Below are positions 33,366 to 44,445 of a DNA stretch of 64,000 bases, piece after piece. Position 1 is the first letter of the stretch. Every line of letters begins with the position of its first letter. A model generated the notes under the pieces. That model saw only the letters and a program-made list of their open reading frames with translations. It was not told the DNA's origin and made no database searches. The position numbers were made by a program, and so were the translations under genes. Origin of the DNA: Dryas octopetala (taxonomy: Eukaryota; Streptophyta; Magnoliopsida; Rosales; Rosaceae); contig OY992840.1 of the NCBI GenBank assembly GCA_963921425.1, positions 9,364,501 through 9,428,500 of the forward strand, read 5' to 3'.

Positions 33366-36109
33366 CTTGATTTACAAGTTAGTCCAAAACCTAGTTGAAA
33401 CCACTTTGAAATTTTGCTTCATATATAATATTTTTTGTGATATTTGCAACTAGTGTAAATAGGTAATAGAGATTTTTATCTAGCAGAAAAACTACATCAT
33501 AGTACTATATATACTAACAATTAATATTAATAACTAATAATAATAATAACAATAGGACAGTAATGGATATATTATATGAACATGCTTAATGAATCGCATT
33601 CCGTATATAATCTAAATAAAATATTTTTAAAATTTTGGATGTAATACATGTCATAGTACTCATGTGTTTAAGTGAAAATAAGAAGATACACACTTGTTAA
33701 CAGATTATTGATAATTACAATATGGAAATAACTTACCTATCACGGTTGTATACCCTATGTGTCTATGTTTTCTTATTATGTGATCTAGCACATGATGAGA
33801 GAGAGATAGACACAATGGTGTATACACTCATTACATGGAAGTCTTTCTCTTAGGATTTTTCCAAAAGAATGATCACCTCAGTGTGCATGCGTGACAAGAG
33901 TCTCTAATTGAGATTCGCGAGTATGGATGGTGCAGTCTCTAATTGAAGAAAGATTTACCTATCACGGGTGTATATATTTCATATATCTATCTCTCTCTTA
34001 TCATATACTAGATCACGTGATAAGAGAGATACATGTACAAGACAATAATTATAAACATCCGTTGTATGAATGTTTTACTCCATGAATTGTGGTGGGTCTT
34101 TAGTTTAATTATTTATTTGTATATGCATACGACGAAAATTATTGTATGTGACTGTAACACCACGTGACATGATGACGTGGTGTTACCAATTTACTAAATT
34201 ATAATACATGTACGATTTTAAGGGTACTTTTTAAGATTTAGGGTTTTAGAAATTAATGATTGTACACGTGTTATAATTTTGGTGAATTGGTAACGCCACA
34301 TCATTATATCATGTGGTGTTACAGTCACACACAATATTTTCTCGCATGCAACATGGCTCTAATTGAACTATAAGGACTTTTGTTTGCTAAATATATTTTA
34401 ATAAACTCAAAATGTTTATTGATATTTTACTCATGTTATTACTTGAAAACCCATGTATGATGATTTAGTGCTTGCAACATATTATGATTTTCTTCCATAA
34501 CTTGGATCTGCAATCGAACGTGATTTATCATTCTGTATATGATATTTATTTGGTATATGAATATATGATCGATGTACTGCTCAGCTATCATATGATGAGT
34601 AGATTACAACGTACGCACTCAATATCTTTACTATATTGATAGCATATATATGTATCAAAAGATTTCTTCAGTTACTTCAGTTGTATATCTGAAGTCTTAA
34701 CCTATGTTGGCATATGAATTTTAGAGAATGCTTAATTTCAAACAAGTTTTTAAAATAGATTCGCAAAGCTCGAAAATGATTCGAGCTTATATATTAAGAT
34801 TTGTCTCACTACGTTTTGTGTTTTCTTCCCCAGATAGCAGCACATATTCAGAGATTGGGCCACTAGCATAAATAATTGAAGCATTGATCTTCAGCCTCAT
34901 CTAGACATTGTAGGCTCACAATGTCTCTCTCTTTGGTTATCATTAAGTTTATATTACCATGTCTAAGCTTTTTGAACGGAATTACTATGTATAAGCTTAA
35001 ACTCTGGTTGATGGATGATTATGACTCTATAAGACTATATTTGTGAGGCATATTTGTAATGGAGTATAGAATATATGGAAGACGAGAGGTCCCATCATAG
35101 TTTGGTTTAGTTTCTTATAGAATTAAAAGTATTTTTTTTATTTTATATAATTCAGATATTTTCCATGCTTGTTTATGCTTGACTTTGAAATAAAAAATAA
35201 GTATTTCGATAGTGTCGGTTTTCCAATAGAAGTTGCTTCAAGAACTACCCTGTGTTACAAGTTTACAACTTACAAGTGAACCCTGTGTCATAGTCGGGCT
35301 TTATGTCTCTCATTTTTCCCAATAATCTTCCACTGCCACAAACGCTGCCATTGCCGCCATACATATCGATCAGAGCCTATATTTTTATCAAACTTTTTAA
35401 TTTATGCAAGATTCCTCTTTTTTTTTTTTTTTTGGGCAAGCAAGATTCCTCATTTATATATAACCATAAATTGCTGGAAGATTTCTATCACAAAAATAAA
35501 GGCTCACCTATGCACACTTGAAAGTTACACAAAAGCATTCCTTTAATTTATTTAATTTTTTTAAAGGGCCCAGTGCTCAAACAAAGAAAGAAAACTCACA
35601 ACTTGAAGGGGCCTCAGCTACTAACAAAACATAACAAGCAGGAGGAGAGTTTAGCTGATGGGACCCAAGACCAATTCATTTCATCATTCAATCCAAGATC
35701 TAGAGATCAATGCTCTCATTCTTTACTCGTTGTAGTTGAAGCCATGCTTGGTGACGGAATCACACACGTCAGCCATCAGTAATATATTATATAAAAGCAA
35801 GATGAGTATTACCCAAACTGCGGCACTTGAGTGCAATTAGTAAAATACAAAAAAGCTTAACCTGCTCTCAACAAGTCCAACCAATAAATGATAGGAAGAA
35901 AAAGAATAATTCTTATTCATGCATGATTCATCAGTCGTCCAAAATCAGTCAAACACTAATGAGGGCCATGTAACAGTGTCAACATGTCAAGCATTTACAA
36001 CCAAGTGGACCTGCAATTCTTGACTAGATAACATTCAGCGACACAACCAGAACAGAAACCTCTCACCCAAGAATAGGTCACCTGAGAAAAGATTCAGAGA
36101 TTCAGAAAG
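33366..36109. other. Spacer between the tandem membrane-protein genes
   Basis: It holds the 3' UTR of copy 1, repeated ACCTATCACGG..TGTATA/GATCACGTGAT-type stretches at 33735-33800 and 33957-34035, one foldback (listed separately) and the promoter of copy 2 from about 35740. No other gene is seen. Confidence 0.6.
34126..34346. mobile_element. Foldback MITE, ~221 bp
   Basis: The left arm GCATACGACGAAAATTATTG and the inverted right arm GCATGCGAGAAAATATTGTG continue as GTGACTGTAACACCAC, GTGGTGTTACCAATT(T/C)AC and AAATTATAA in both. Only about 60 central bases are unpaired. I found no convincing target duplication, so the exact ends are uncertain. Confidence 0.75.
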
Positions 36110-38383
36110 ATGGGTAGGCTAGGCTGTGATATTGATGGGAACTTGAATCAGGAGAAGTTCAGCGCGCCGTTGCCTTGGATCGGAATCTATGTAGCAGTAG
36201 CATCCCTGGCCTGCCTAGTTGCAATGGCTGCAGATGTTATCCATGGCTTCCGACACTGGAAACTCTGGTTCCCTTGCAAGTTCTTCTCTATCAATGCCAC
36301 TTCTTTGACCTTGATAGGTGTAGCAATTAAACTGTCAGTAGATCTAAATACTCCGATGCCTAACCGCCAGGATCAACTTGCCAAACTCAGCAGCTCTGTC
36401 TTGATCTGCACAGTAATGGGTAACTCTATGCCTTCTCTTGGAGCCATGGAGAATAAAGAAATCTTGATGAATGCAATGGCCTTTGGAATTCTAGTTATTA
36501 CCCTTATCGTGAATATCTGCATTCAACTAGCTACTGGTGCAATCTTTGTTTTCTGCTTGGAGCATGCTTGCATCATGTTCATCATGCTTGTTTTACTTAT
36601 CATGTTGAATTTTTCTGCTTTAACTGTTCCAACTTGTAAACGTTATTTAGAACATAAGTACAATAAAAGGCACCAATTAGCTCTGAAAGAAGGCTCAAAT
36701 GAAACTGGTAGAAGAGTGGTTAGCAAACTTAGAGAGGATCTGACGAAATATTGGATGATGGCTCATACCTCTAGCCCCCAGTTTGTGATGGGGCGTTCAG
36801 CAACATGCACTGCTTCTGGAGCATTATGTCTTTTGAGTGCCATGATTTTAGGAGAAACCATGGTTCGAACTTACTTGATGCCCTGGTCATTTAAATTTTG
36901 CAGCGGGGAGTCTGACTACAGGTGGTCAACCACTTTGGTTCTTGCTACACAGACGATTGCAGTAGGAGTTGGTACAATTGCTCCAGCATCTAGATGGTTC
37001 ATTGCCATAAATTTCAGGTGTGCAAAAAGAGGAAACACAAGCTACAAGAAAGAATTCAAATTAGAAAGATACTGGATCCAGGGACTGGTAGAGTGGAAAA
37101 GGTGTCCATTAACTTTAAGAATCCAAAATCGGCACTGCAGGAAACTTGCTTATGAGACAAAAAACAAATTGTTGGACTTATGTATTGGAATGCAGACAGG
37201 GATTGTCCTAGCGAGTAAAGTGATTCGGCTCATTTCCATTTTCTTTGTAAGTCAGATCTTGTTATGCTACGACTGCTGCAAACTGTGGAAGAAGAAGTTA
37301 AGATTCAATGCTGTTGTAAGCAATGACTCAGGGCTAAAGTCACAGCCAAACCCAAAGCTAGATCTTAGCTGTTATGTTTTGCATCTTGAAGGGGAGAATG
37401 CGTTGGTTGAGCTCATGATGAGATGCAACTGTGATGCTACTGATCATTGGTTTCAGAGAGGAAAGAAAAGAGAACCTAAATATCTCATTGAAATGTTGGA
37501 GAAAGCACCATTTTCTCAAGGATTCAGAGGAGTAGCAGATTTTGACAGTGACCAAGTTCCCTCTCTAGATTCTGAAGAACCTCCAAATTGTTGGGCTTTA
37601 CCTGTTGCAACACTAATAAGTATCGCTCTTGCACTTCCAAACATCAGCAGCTGTGTAATCAAAAAGTTGATATGTGGTGTAAATGAAGGGCTCATGTACA
37701 TAAATCTCATTGAAAGTCACCTGGATAGTCAAGAAGATCTTACCAACATCAGAAATGCAGCAACCGTTGTGTGGCTAGGAGTGGATCTCTACCACAAATG
37801 GCTGGATGTGGATCTTCGTAAATTGTCACTTCAGGGAAAGAGCTCAAAGGAAATACTTGAAGGACTTTCTGAAACTGCAAAACTCGTATTTGAAGAATCT
37901 AAAAAGAAGCAAATGATTATGAATGTATGTTTAAGAGATAGTCCTTCAAAATGGCCCATTAACGAATTGGCTGCTAATTCCATGTATAGGATAAGTCAAA
38001 CTATTCTGCTAAATTATGAAGGCAGCACCAACCTGACAGATGAGAGATTATTTGAAGTATTGACTGTCATGATCTCTGACATACTGGGTGCTTGTCTCAC
38101 TAATTTACAGAAAGTTATAAGCATGAAATGTTTGTGCAGCACCATTGAAGAAAGGGAGGAAAGTGTGAGGCATGCAGTTTACATTCTTGGTAAAACTGAA
38201 AAGATTCTGAATATTCTAGACCAGAGAATTCCCCCAAATTTGGACCCTCACCAAATTTCATGCATGGATGAGTGGCGTTTGTTGCACAAGCAGAAGAGCC
38301 CTTTGGCCTTCCCTTCTTCATCTCTATCGGAGAGTGGCAGAGCTTCTTCTGTTTTAAGTGACTTCTATCTGCTCATTGACTAG
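36110..38383 (+). CDS. Plant multi-pass membrane protein of unknown function, copy 2
   Basis: An intronless frame of 757 residues starting MGRLGCDIDGNLNQEKFSA, closely similar to copy 1 over its full length and in the same orientation 2.7 kb downstream. The hydrophobic segments and the blocks KLWFPCKFFSINATSLTLIG, AHTSSPQFV, CTASGALCLL, TIAPASRWFIAINF and NRHCRKLAYE match copy 1. Changes are many but conservative, and indels are few: a two-residue insertion after MG, small length changes near residues 210 and 530, and a shorter tail. This points to purifying selection after tandem duplication. The function is unknown; with about seven membrane spans and no enzyme motif it could be a channel, transporter or scaffold, but I will not choose. 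Confidence 0.85.
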   Translation: MGRLGCDIDGNLNQEKFSAPLPWIGIYVAVASLACLVAMAADVIHGFRHWKLWFPCKFFSINATSLTLIGVAIKLSVDLNTPMPNRQDQLAKLSSSVLICTVMGNSMPSLGAMENKEILMNAMAFGILVITLIVNICIQLATGAIFVFCLEHACIMFIMLVLLIMLNFSALTVPTCKRYLEHKYNKRHQLALKEGSNETGRRVVSKLREDLTKYWMMAHTSSPQFVMGRSATCTASGALCLLSAMILGETMVRTYLMPWSFKFCSGESDYRWSTTLVLATQTIAVGVGTIAPASRWFIAINFRCAKRGNTSYKKEFKLERYWIQGLVEWKRCPLTLRIQNRHCRKLAYETKNKLLDLCIGMQTGIVLASKVIRLISIFFVSQILLCYDCCKLWKKKLRFNAVVSNDSGLKSQPNPKLDLSCYVLHLEGENALVELMMRCNCDATDHWFQRGKKREPKYLIEMLEKAPFSQGFRGVADFDSDQVPSLDSEEPPNCWALPVATLISIALALPNISSCVIKKLICGVNEGLMYINLIESHLDSQEDLTNIRNAATVVWLGVDLYHKWLDVDLRKLSLQGKSSKEILEGLSETAKLVFEESKKKQMIMNVCLRDSPSKWPINELAANSMYRISQTILLNYEGSTNLTDERLFEVLTVMISDILGACLTNLQKVISMKCLCSTIEEREESVRHAVYILGKTEKILNILDQRIPPNLDPHQISCMDEWRLLHKQKSPLAFPSSSLSESGRASSVLSDFYLLID

Positions 38384-40946
38384 AATTCACAACCCTGGAG
38401 TTCACAACAGATGTAGCTTATGATTCACATGTCAGTACAAAAGTAGTTGAAGCAACTTCCAACTTCTGCTTCATATATGTACTTTTTTTTTTTTTTTTAT
38501 GTGTATATTGTAACTAAAGTAGATATGTAACAGAGATTTTCATCTAGAGGGAAAACTACATAATAGACTTCATGATCTTATCTATTTTGGATGGATGTCA
38601 TTCCTAATTTCTGTCAGCAGTTTTAGAAATATACCATTAGCAAAGCTACCACAGACAAGATAACACCTGAGCATACAAAATGAAGAGCAACTTATACTAA
38701 AGTACCCACTTGAAAGGCATTAAAATCTAAAACCAAGTGATGATCATCAGTTATTACCATCCATGTGAGATTACATGGTTTGTATTGTTTTTTTTTTTTG
38801 TTGGGGATAGGAATACATGGTTTGTAATTAACTGGAGGAAATTGATTTGACCTCAGGACCTCAAATCAGTTGCATATTGACATTGAATTACATTCTGATC
38901 ATATCCAAATCCAATTGTTTGGACAAGCATGATAAATTCAACAGAACCACATGGCAAGAATTCCAAGAAAAGATTAAATCCTAATTTCCATTGATTTGTA
39001 TGAACCGTTCAAACCAAATCCCTTTACCGGAAGCATCAAAATTTATGGATTTAGTAAGGATGACAATAATAGGAAAAAGTATGATCTCCTTTTCAAATTT
39101 GAGCAAACGGCTTTACCTTTCAACCTTATTGATTCAGTTGATTCTACTTGATGATTACTATGCATGCAAGCTCGAGACTGTTCATATTGATATAACTTAT
39201 TGAGCAAGAACAAGATTATGGCTGCTCTATTTTTCAAGGAAAAAATAATTCAACAAGCCAAGGGCAGTGAATCTAGAGTAGTAAACAAACAAAAACGAAA
39301 AAGCAACCATTTTAACCCTTCTTCCCTTCATGTTGCATACAGTTACAAGATTATCTAACATCTATGACATGAAATTAAGAAAACAAAAACATAGGCATAT
39401 TTGAACAATAATTCAAAAAGCTGGTATGAGCCAACAATCTAGTGAGTCTGTGACTTTCTTCCAACGACCATCACCTAGGATTAGTAAGAATGCACACACA
39501 AACACAGACCTGCGTTCACACACACACACACACAGTGAGAGAGAGAGACCCACCAAAACATTGCTTGAAACATAAATCTACAAACAAGCTTCCATCCCAT
39601 AAAAATCCCTGTTTTTTTTGTAATCTAAAATGATCCAACTAAGGTTTCTTCCATGATTTGTTAAATGCTTAAGGCAGTGCTACCAACAATAGCCCCCAAT
39701 TGGTTCTTTTGATAGCATGGCTCTATCTACAATATTTAATCACAATGGTAAGTAAAAGAAAATTGTCTTAGTCAAAAATAGTCCTTCTATTTAAACCCAG
39801 ATATCAATGGAAGCTGTTTGGCCAATGTCTATGTAACATAGTCCGTTTTTTGTATCTTGACCAACAGAAATAAATCAGAAAAACTGTAAAGATACATAAC
39901 CCATTTGAATACTAAAATAAAAATGCAAAATGGAAAAGTTAGGATACACGAGGAATATCATCCATCACATGCACATGAGAGGCAAAAATCAAAAGACTAC
40001 AATGCATGAAAGATGAGCGATAATTATTAGTTGATGGAAAGCAGTACCTCCAAGATTCCATGAATAGTTGATCCTTAACTACTAGAATTCGATCAAATTC
40101 TGCATTCTTGACATTTGAGGTAATATTGTCCACTAATGAATTTAGTTCTAATTCAATTAAAATTGGGTCTCACTATCCATATTGCCCTAATTATATATTC
40201 CATCAAATTCAGCAAGCATTGTTCCAAGTCACTAACCATAATCAAGTACACATCGTATGGCAACAGAACATCTACCAATTGTTTTCAGTAAAGAGCTGCA
40301 GTTATTTAGGTTTCTGGGTTGCATTTTTTGTGTGGGTGCATTGTTCTTGCAGGGTTGATAGCTTGGGCAGGGTTGTTATTGCTCATGGTTTCTCTGTTTG
40401 TTGGTGGGTATCTTCCATTTGACTTGCAATCTTTAAAGTTTAATGGAATTGTGTTTCTTATCCAAAAAAAAAAAAAAAGCAAGTCCATTTTATCTATGAA
40501 GAATTCACTTGCACAGCAATTAGCATTAACAAATTGATGAGGATGGTAGCTATGCGCATTGAACAATTCCAAACAGGAAAATAAATGAATTCATAATAAT
40601 TCCAAACTCATTGAATAATACCCAATAGAAAAAATCCAAACTTTTGAAAAGTTCCAAAATTTTCCTTCTATTTCCTACACTTTCTCAGCAACCAAATGGG
40701 GAAAAAAAACGAATTCACAGCTTAAATTACATTAAAATACTGAAACTAAGAACCAAACGGCTCCGATTTCCATCAGAACCAAATACTAAAAAGAAAAACC
40801 CCCAACCAAATTATGATCTATAATCGCCTTCAATCCACTACGAATCTCTGGAAACAAAGTCCCCTCTACATTTTTTATTTCTTCAGAAAAAGAAAAAAGA
40901 ACCTGTCTGGGAAAACGACTTCGCATAGGGGGATCTACTGAATCTT
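38384..40946. other. Spacer with a weak poly(A) retroposon candidate
   Basis: It holds the 3' UTR of copy 2 and AT-rich DNA with short CA and GA repeats (39515-39548). At 40300-40480 a T/G-rich stretch ends AATGGAATTGTGTTTCTTATCC plus about 15 A, like the 3' end of a plant LINE, but no target duplication is visible. The last ~200 bases are the 3' UTR of the minus-strand microprotein gene. Confidence 0.5.
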
Positions 40947-41117
40947 CTACTCGTCGTCCTTCTTCTTGGGCTTGCGGTAATTCTCTTCGACGTGCTTGGC
41001 GATCACGAGCCAAGTGGTGGAGAGCTTCTGGATGTTGGGAACGTTGTAGTTTTGAGCAACGTAGACTCCGGCCACTGTGCCCAGTAGAAACTGGAAGCTG
41101 CTTTTGATGATGCCCAT
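40947..41117 (-). CDS. STMP1-like short transmembrane mitochondrial protein, copy A (56 aa)
   Basis: A 56-residue intronless frame, MGIIKSSFQFLLGTVAGVYV at the start and EENYRKPKKKDDE at the end. The core FLLGTVAGVYVAQNYNVPNI matches the eukaryotic STMP1 family (FLLG..xGxYLAQNYxxPN), tiny one-pass proteins of the inner mitochondrial membrane reported to act in respiratory-complex function. A hydrophobic helix spans about residues 8-24, followed by the conserved AQNY and a basic/acidic tail. The frame is much shorter than usual gene-finding cut-offs. It is supported by the near-identical paralogue 1.85 kb away on the other strand. Confidence 0.88.
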   Translation of the reverse strand: MGIIKSSFQFLLGTVAGVYVAQNYNVPNIQKLSTTWLVIAKHVEENYRKPKKKDDE

Positions 41118-42967
41118 TGTTGCTTGTTGACAATTTGGGTCCTCAGAAAAATGGGTCTATTCTCTTACGGTTATCCGAGATTTTTGGGTTTAGGGTTTGG
41201 GTGATATTTGGATCGGGGTATGAATTAAATAAGGAGAAGAAGCTTCTTGCACCTCAAGTCTCTATAGGTTCACTAACTACTTGCTTGCTTGGGTGACGGG
41301 TTAACTCCTTCCCCAAGTGAAAATCATAAAGAAAAATGAATTGTTAATTTGTTATAGATATCCAATTATGACTTGTTTTTTTTTTTTCTTTAATCTTTTA
41401 CAATAGAATATTGTGGTCTATTATTCTAAAATGTGGTATATTAGGAGAAAGAATAGAAAAGAAGATCGAGTTTATAATTTTTGTTTTGGTCAATTAAAGG
41501 AGGGTGTCACCAACTTAGATTTCATTAGATTTTAAAAGTCCAATAAAATTTAGGTGTCCCCAATTTAAATTTTAATGGATTCCAATGAAATTTAGGTGTT
41601 CCCAACTCAGATTTTAATGGATTTCAATTAAATCCAGGTGTCCTAAAAAAGTTATAGATTTCATTATGTGAAAAATTTTAATGGATTTAGATGGATTTGA
41701 ATGCATTTTTTGCACATAACAAATTTCATGAGAATTTCATTCAATTTCTTTGAATTTTGATGAATTATATGAATTTTAAAATCCATTAAACTCCTTTAAA
41801 GACCTACAATTATAAGAAAACACACACAACAAAGAAAATGATGTTTAATTATCCACCCCAATTTCATATTTAATTACTTTTTCCTACCCCAACAAAAATA
41901 AAGTACTCTTGCCGCCCCTTGAAGAAAAAATAGGCTTTCTTATTCCCCTAGCCACCAATATAAGCCTTATGCCCAAGTATAGAAGATTTCTTTCTATTAA
42001 TATAATGACAATTCATACATTTTACTTTTTAGACATAATAATGTAACATAACATATATATATATATATTTATCAATGTGACATATTGACATCACATTAGG
42101 TTGTAACTTGTGGCCTTATTTATTAGGCTTAGAGCTAGGTTTAAGTTGGGTCTATTTATATTTTCGTGTCGTGCTCGTGCTAGCCCATATAGCTAAGGTG
42201 TACTTCAGTACGGCCCACAGCTTATGGTCTACTTGTGCTTGTGTCGTGCCTTAAACAGGCCGGCCCATGTGCTTTTTTTTTTTCTTTTTTTTTTTTAGGG
42301 AGTGAAACTAACCTTATAATATTTTTTCTTTCTTATAATTAAAATATTAACATTTTTTCTTGAAAAGTTGAATTTTTTAAAAAAATTTCTTTAAAATGAA
42401 AAAAATAATGTTAAATAAGTCGTGCTCATTTTATGTTTGTGCTTGTGTCGTGCTTGATATACTTAAAACTTCAGATCGGCCTATCCCATTTACTCGTGTC
42501 ATGTTGTACCCGTTTTATTTGTGTTGTGCTTGTGTCATGCTTGTGCTTGTCCGCCCGTTTAACACCACGGTTTTTTTTTTTCTTTTGTATTTTCTTACAA
42601 TTTTAGGTATCTAACCAACTAGATTTTTGACTTCAATATAAAGTTGATTTGACCGACTAAAACAATATGTATATAATCTTGTTTTCCAATCCATATATAA
42701 TAGACCGTAATATTCTATTTTAAAAAACAAGTTAGAGTTGTATAACAATTCATTATGGTTACGATGATTTTCACATACTTGAGGAAGGAGTTAACCCATC
42801 ACACAAGCAAGCAAGGAGTGAACCTCTCCTTTGGAGACTTGAGGAGCAAGAAGCTTCTCCTTATAAAATTGACACCGATCCAAACCCCCCAAATTCAAAC
42901 CCAAAAATTGTCTGATAAGTGATAACTGTAAGAAGAGAGAGACATTGCAATTGTGCAGCAATCAACA
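41118..42967. repeat. Inverted-duplicate promoters of the microprotein pair, with repeats between
   Basis: 41118-41450 and 42690-42967 are inverted copies. Both contain, toward each gene, AGTTAACCC, AAGCAAGCAAG, GAGACTTGAGG, CAAGAAGCTTCTCCTTAT and CCGATCCAAA, plus ATATTCTAT(T/A)..TAAAA further out. Between them lie a roughly 45-base loose tandem repeat (AAATTTAGGTGTCCCCAA / GATTTTAATGGATT) at 41500-41800, an (AT)n run near 42055, and the dispersed repeat at 42130-42570. Confidence 0.85.
42130..42570 (+). repeat. Dispersed repeat copy B (hAT-like)
   Basis: Words such as GTCGTGCTCGTGCTAGCCC, GTGCTTGTGTCGTGC and GGCCGGCCCATGTGC surround an AT-rich core (42297-42430) that aligns with 16612-16745. 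Such words are common in plant hAT MITE subterminal DNA. I did not find the ends. Confidence 0.6.
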
Positions 42968-43150
42968 ATGGGCATCATCACAAGCGGCTTCCAGTTTCTA
43001 CTGGGCGCAGTGACCGGAGTCTACCTTGCTCAAAACTACCAACTTCCGAACATCGAGAAGCTCTCCTCCACTGGGGTCTTGATCGCCAAGCACATCGAAG
43101 AGAATTACCGCAAGCCCAAGAAGGTGGTCGAGGTCGACGACGCCGAGTAG
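42968..43150 (+). CDS. STMP1-like short transmembrane mitochondrial protein, copy B (60 aa)
   Basis: A 60-residue intronless frame starting MGIITSGFQFLLGAVTGVYL. It shares FQFLLG, GVY(L/V)AQNY, PNI.KLS, IAKH(I/V)EENYRKPKK with copy A, then ends VVEVDDAE, a longer acid tail. It shows the same single hydrophobic helix and STMP1-family core as copy A. A minus-strand frame across it is a shadow. Its promoter is an inverted copy of that of copy A, so both are probably expressed in similar places unless one has diverged. Confidence 0.88.
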   Translation: MGIITSGFQFLLGAVTGVYLAQNYQLPNIEKLSSTGVLIAKHIEENYRKPKKVVEVDDAE

Positions 43151-43514
43151 AACCAGTAGATCCCGCTATACGACGTCGTCCCCAGACAGACAGCATCTAT
43201 GTTTCACAATTCAGAGTCTCGTAGTGGGCCGTTTTGGTGGATCGTACTTATTGGGAATTTTTCTTTTTAGTATTAGGTATTGATGGAAACTGGAACCGTT
43301 TTGGTTTTAGTATCAGTCTTTTGATGTAATTTATGCTGTGAGCCTGTGAATTCGTTTATTTTCCCGTTTGGTTGCTCAGAAAGTGTGGGATCAAATTTAT
43401 GTGTAAGTGTAATTCATTCATTAGAATGTAGGATCAAACTTTATGTCAAGGCAACTACAGTACTAATCTTCCTTGGACACTAATTTGTAGACCTGCATGT
43501 TGTCAATATTTCTT

Positions 43515-43760
43515 TTTGATAGAGTAGGGGCCAGAGGCCCAACTAACCTACAATAATTCTGGGCCTTGGGACCCTGGGCCTTGGACCAAGTCCTCTCTTA
43601 ATAAGTAATCAATAGAGGGAGGGGGATCATCCAAGATAGTGCAGCCCAATACTAGCAAGTCCATCAACTGCATTTTTCTCCTTGTAAATGTGCGTTAACA
43701 AGTTCTTCCTTAGAAACTGATGTGCCTTAACCTTCATATTTGGTTAGAGTTCAACTTTAA
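43515..43760 (-). mobile_element. 3' fragment of an L1-type LINE (RNase H-like C-terminus)
   Basis: On the minus strand a short open stretch ending at 43627 reads KVKAHQFLRKNLLTHIYKEK then NAVDGLASIGLHYLG. This resembles the HIxREGNxxADxLA end of the RNase H domain carried by plant L1 LINEs. It is followed by PPPSIDYLL-like residues after the stop and by the 3' tail. It is a heavily 5'-truncated old copy; no A tail or target duplication remains visible. Confidence 0.5.
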
Positions 43761-44410
43761 ATTTGAATACATATGTATGATTTTTAGCTTCTCAACTTTC
43801 ATGAGTTTGTAAGAAACCTGGAATTTTCAGAGTTAAATCAAAAGTTTAAAGCCATTATCATATGTATGTTCTTTTCTGTTAGCAGTTCCGATTGCATTTC
43901 ATTTCACCCATAACAAGTTATAAACTTACATCTCGATAGACTATTAATACCATTTTTCTTGGTCATTTTTATAATAGGTGGATATTTTCATTCATATATA
44001 TTTTCGTTGTTTATTTTTTTTTTTTTCTGAATTGAAGGCTGTCATATGCATGGGGTGCACAGCAGTTCGTTACTTTAGTAGTTGCTGGGACATTTGTTGT
44101 GGAGAAGAGCTGGCATACAAAATCTCATCTATGTTACTTAGCCTTTAAGAAAGGCAATGCGTAAATTTTTCAATTAGGCATCAGATGTGTATAAAATCAC
44201 AGTCATGATCGATGTGTGATGCCCAAGTTAAAGACAGAATCACAGATATCATATATAAGTGATCCACTTTATATGAATTGGGTACTAAAAGTATTCAGGT
44301 ATTAGAAACAGTAACACGTCGATCTTCACTGGATTGGGGATAATTAGAATTATATATATGATATGCATTTCTATTAGTTGTTAGGTTACCAAATACATAA
44401 AAACTCCTAT

Positions 44411-44413
<3 letters not shown>

Positions 44414-44442
<29 letters not shown>
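44414..44442 (+). repeat. (GA)n microsatellite
   Basis: About 14 GA units. Confidence 0.95.

Positions 44443-44445
<3 letters not shown>

Noticed and set aside
40300-40480. LINE or SINE 3' end
   Set aside because: The end with poly(A) looks right, but no target duplication or body could be found, so I mention it only in the spacer entry.
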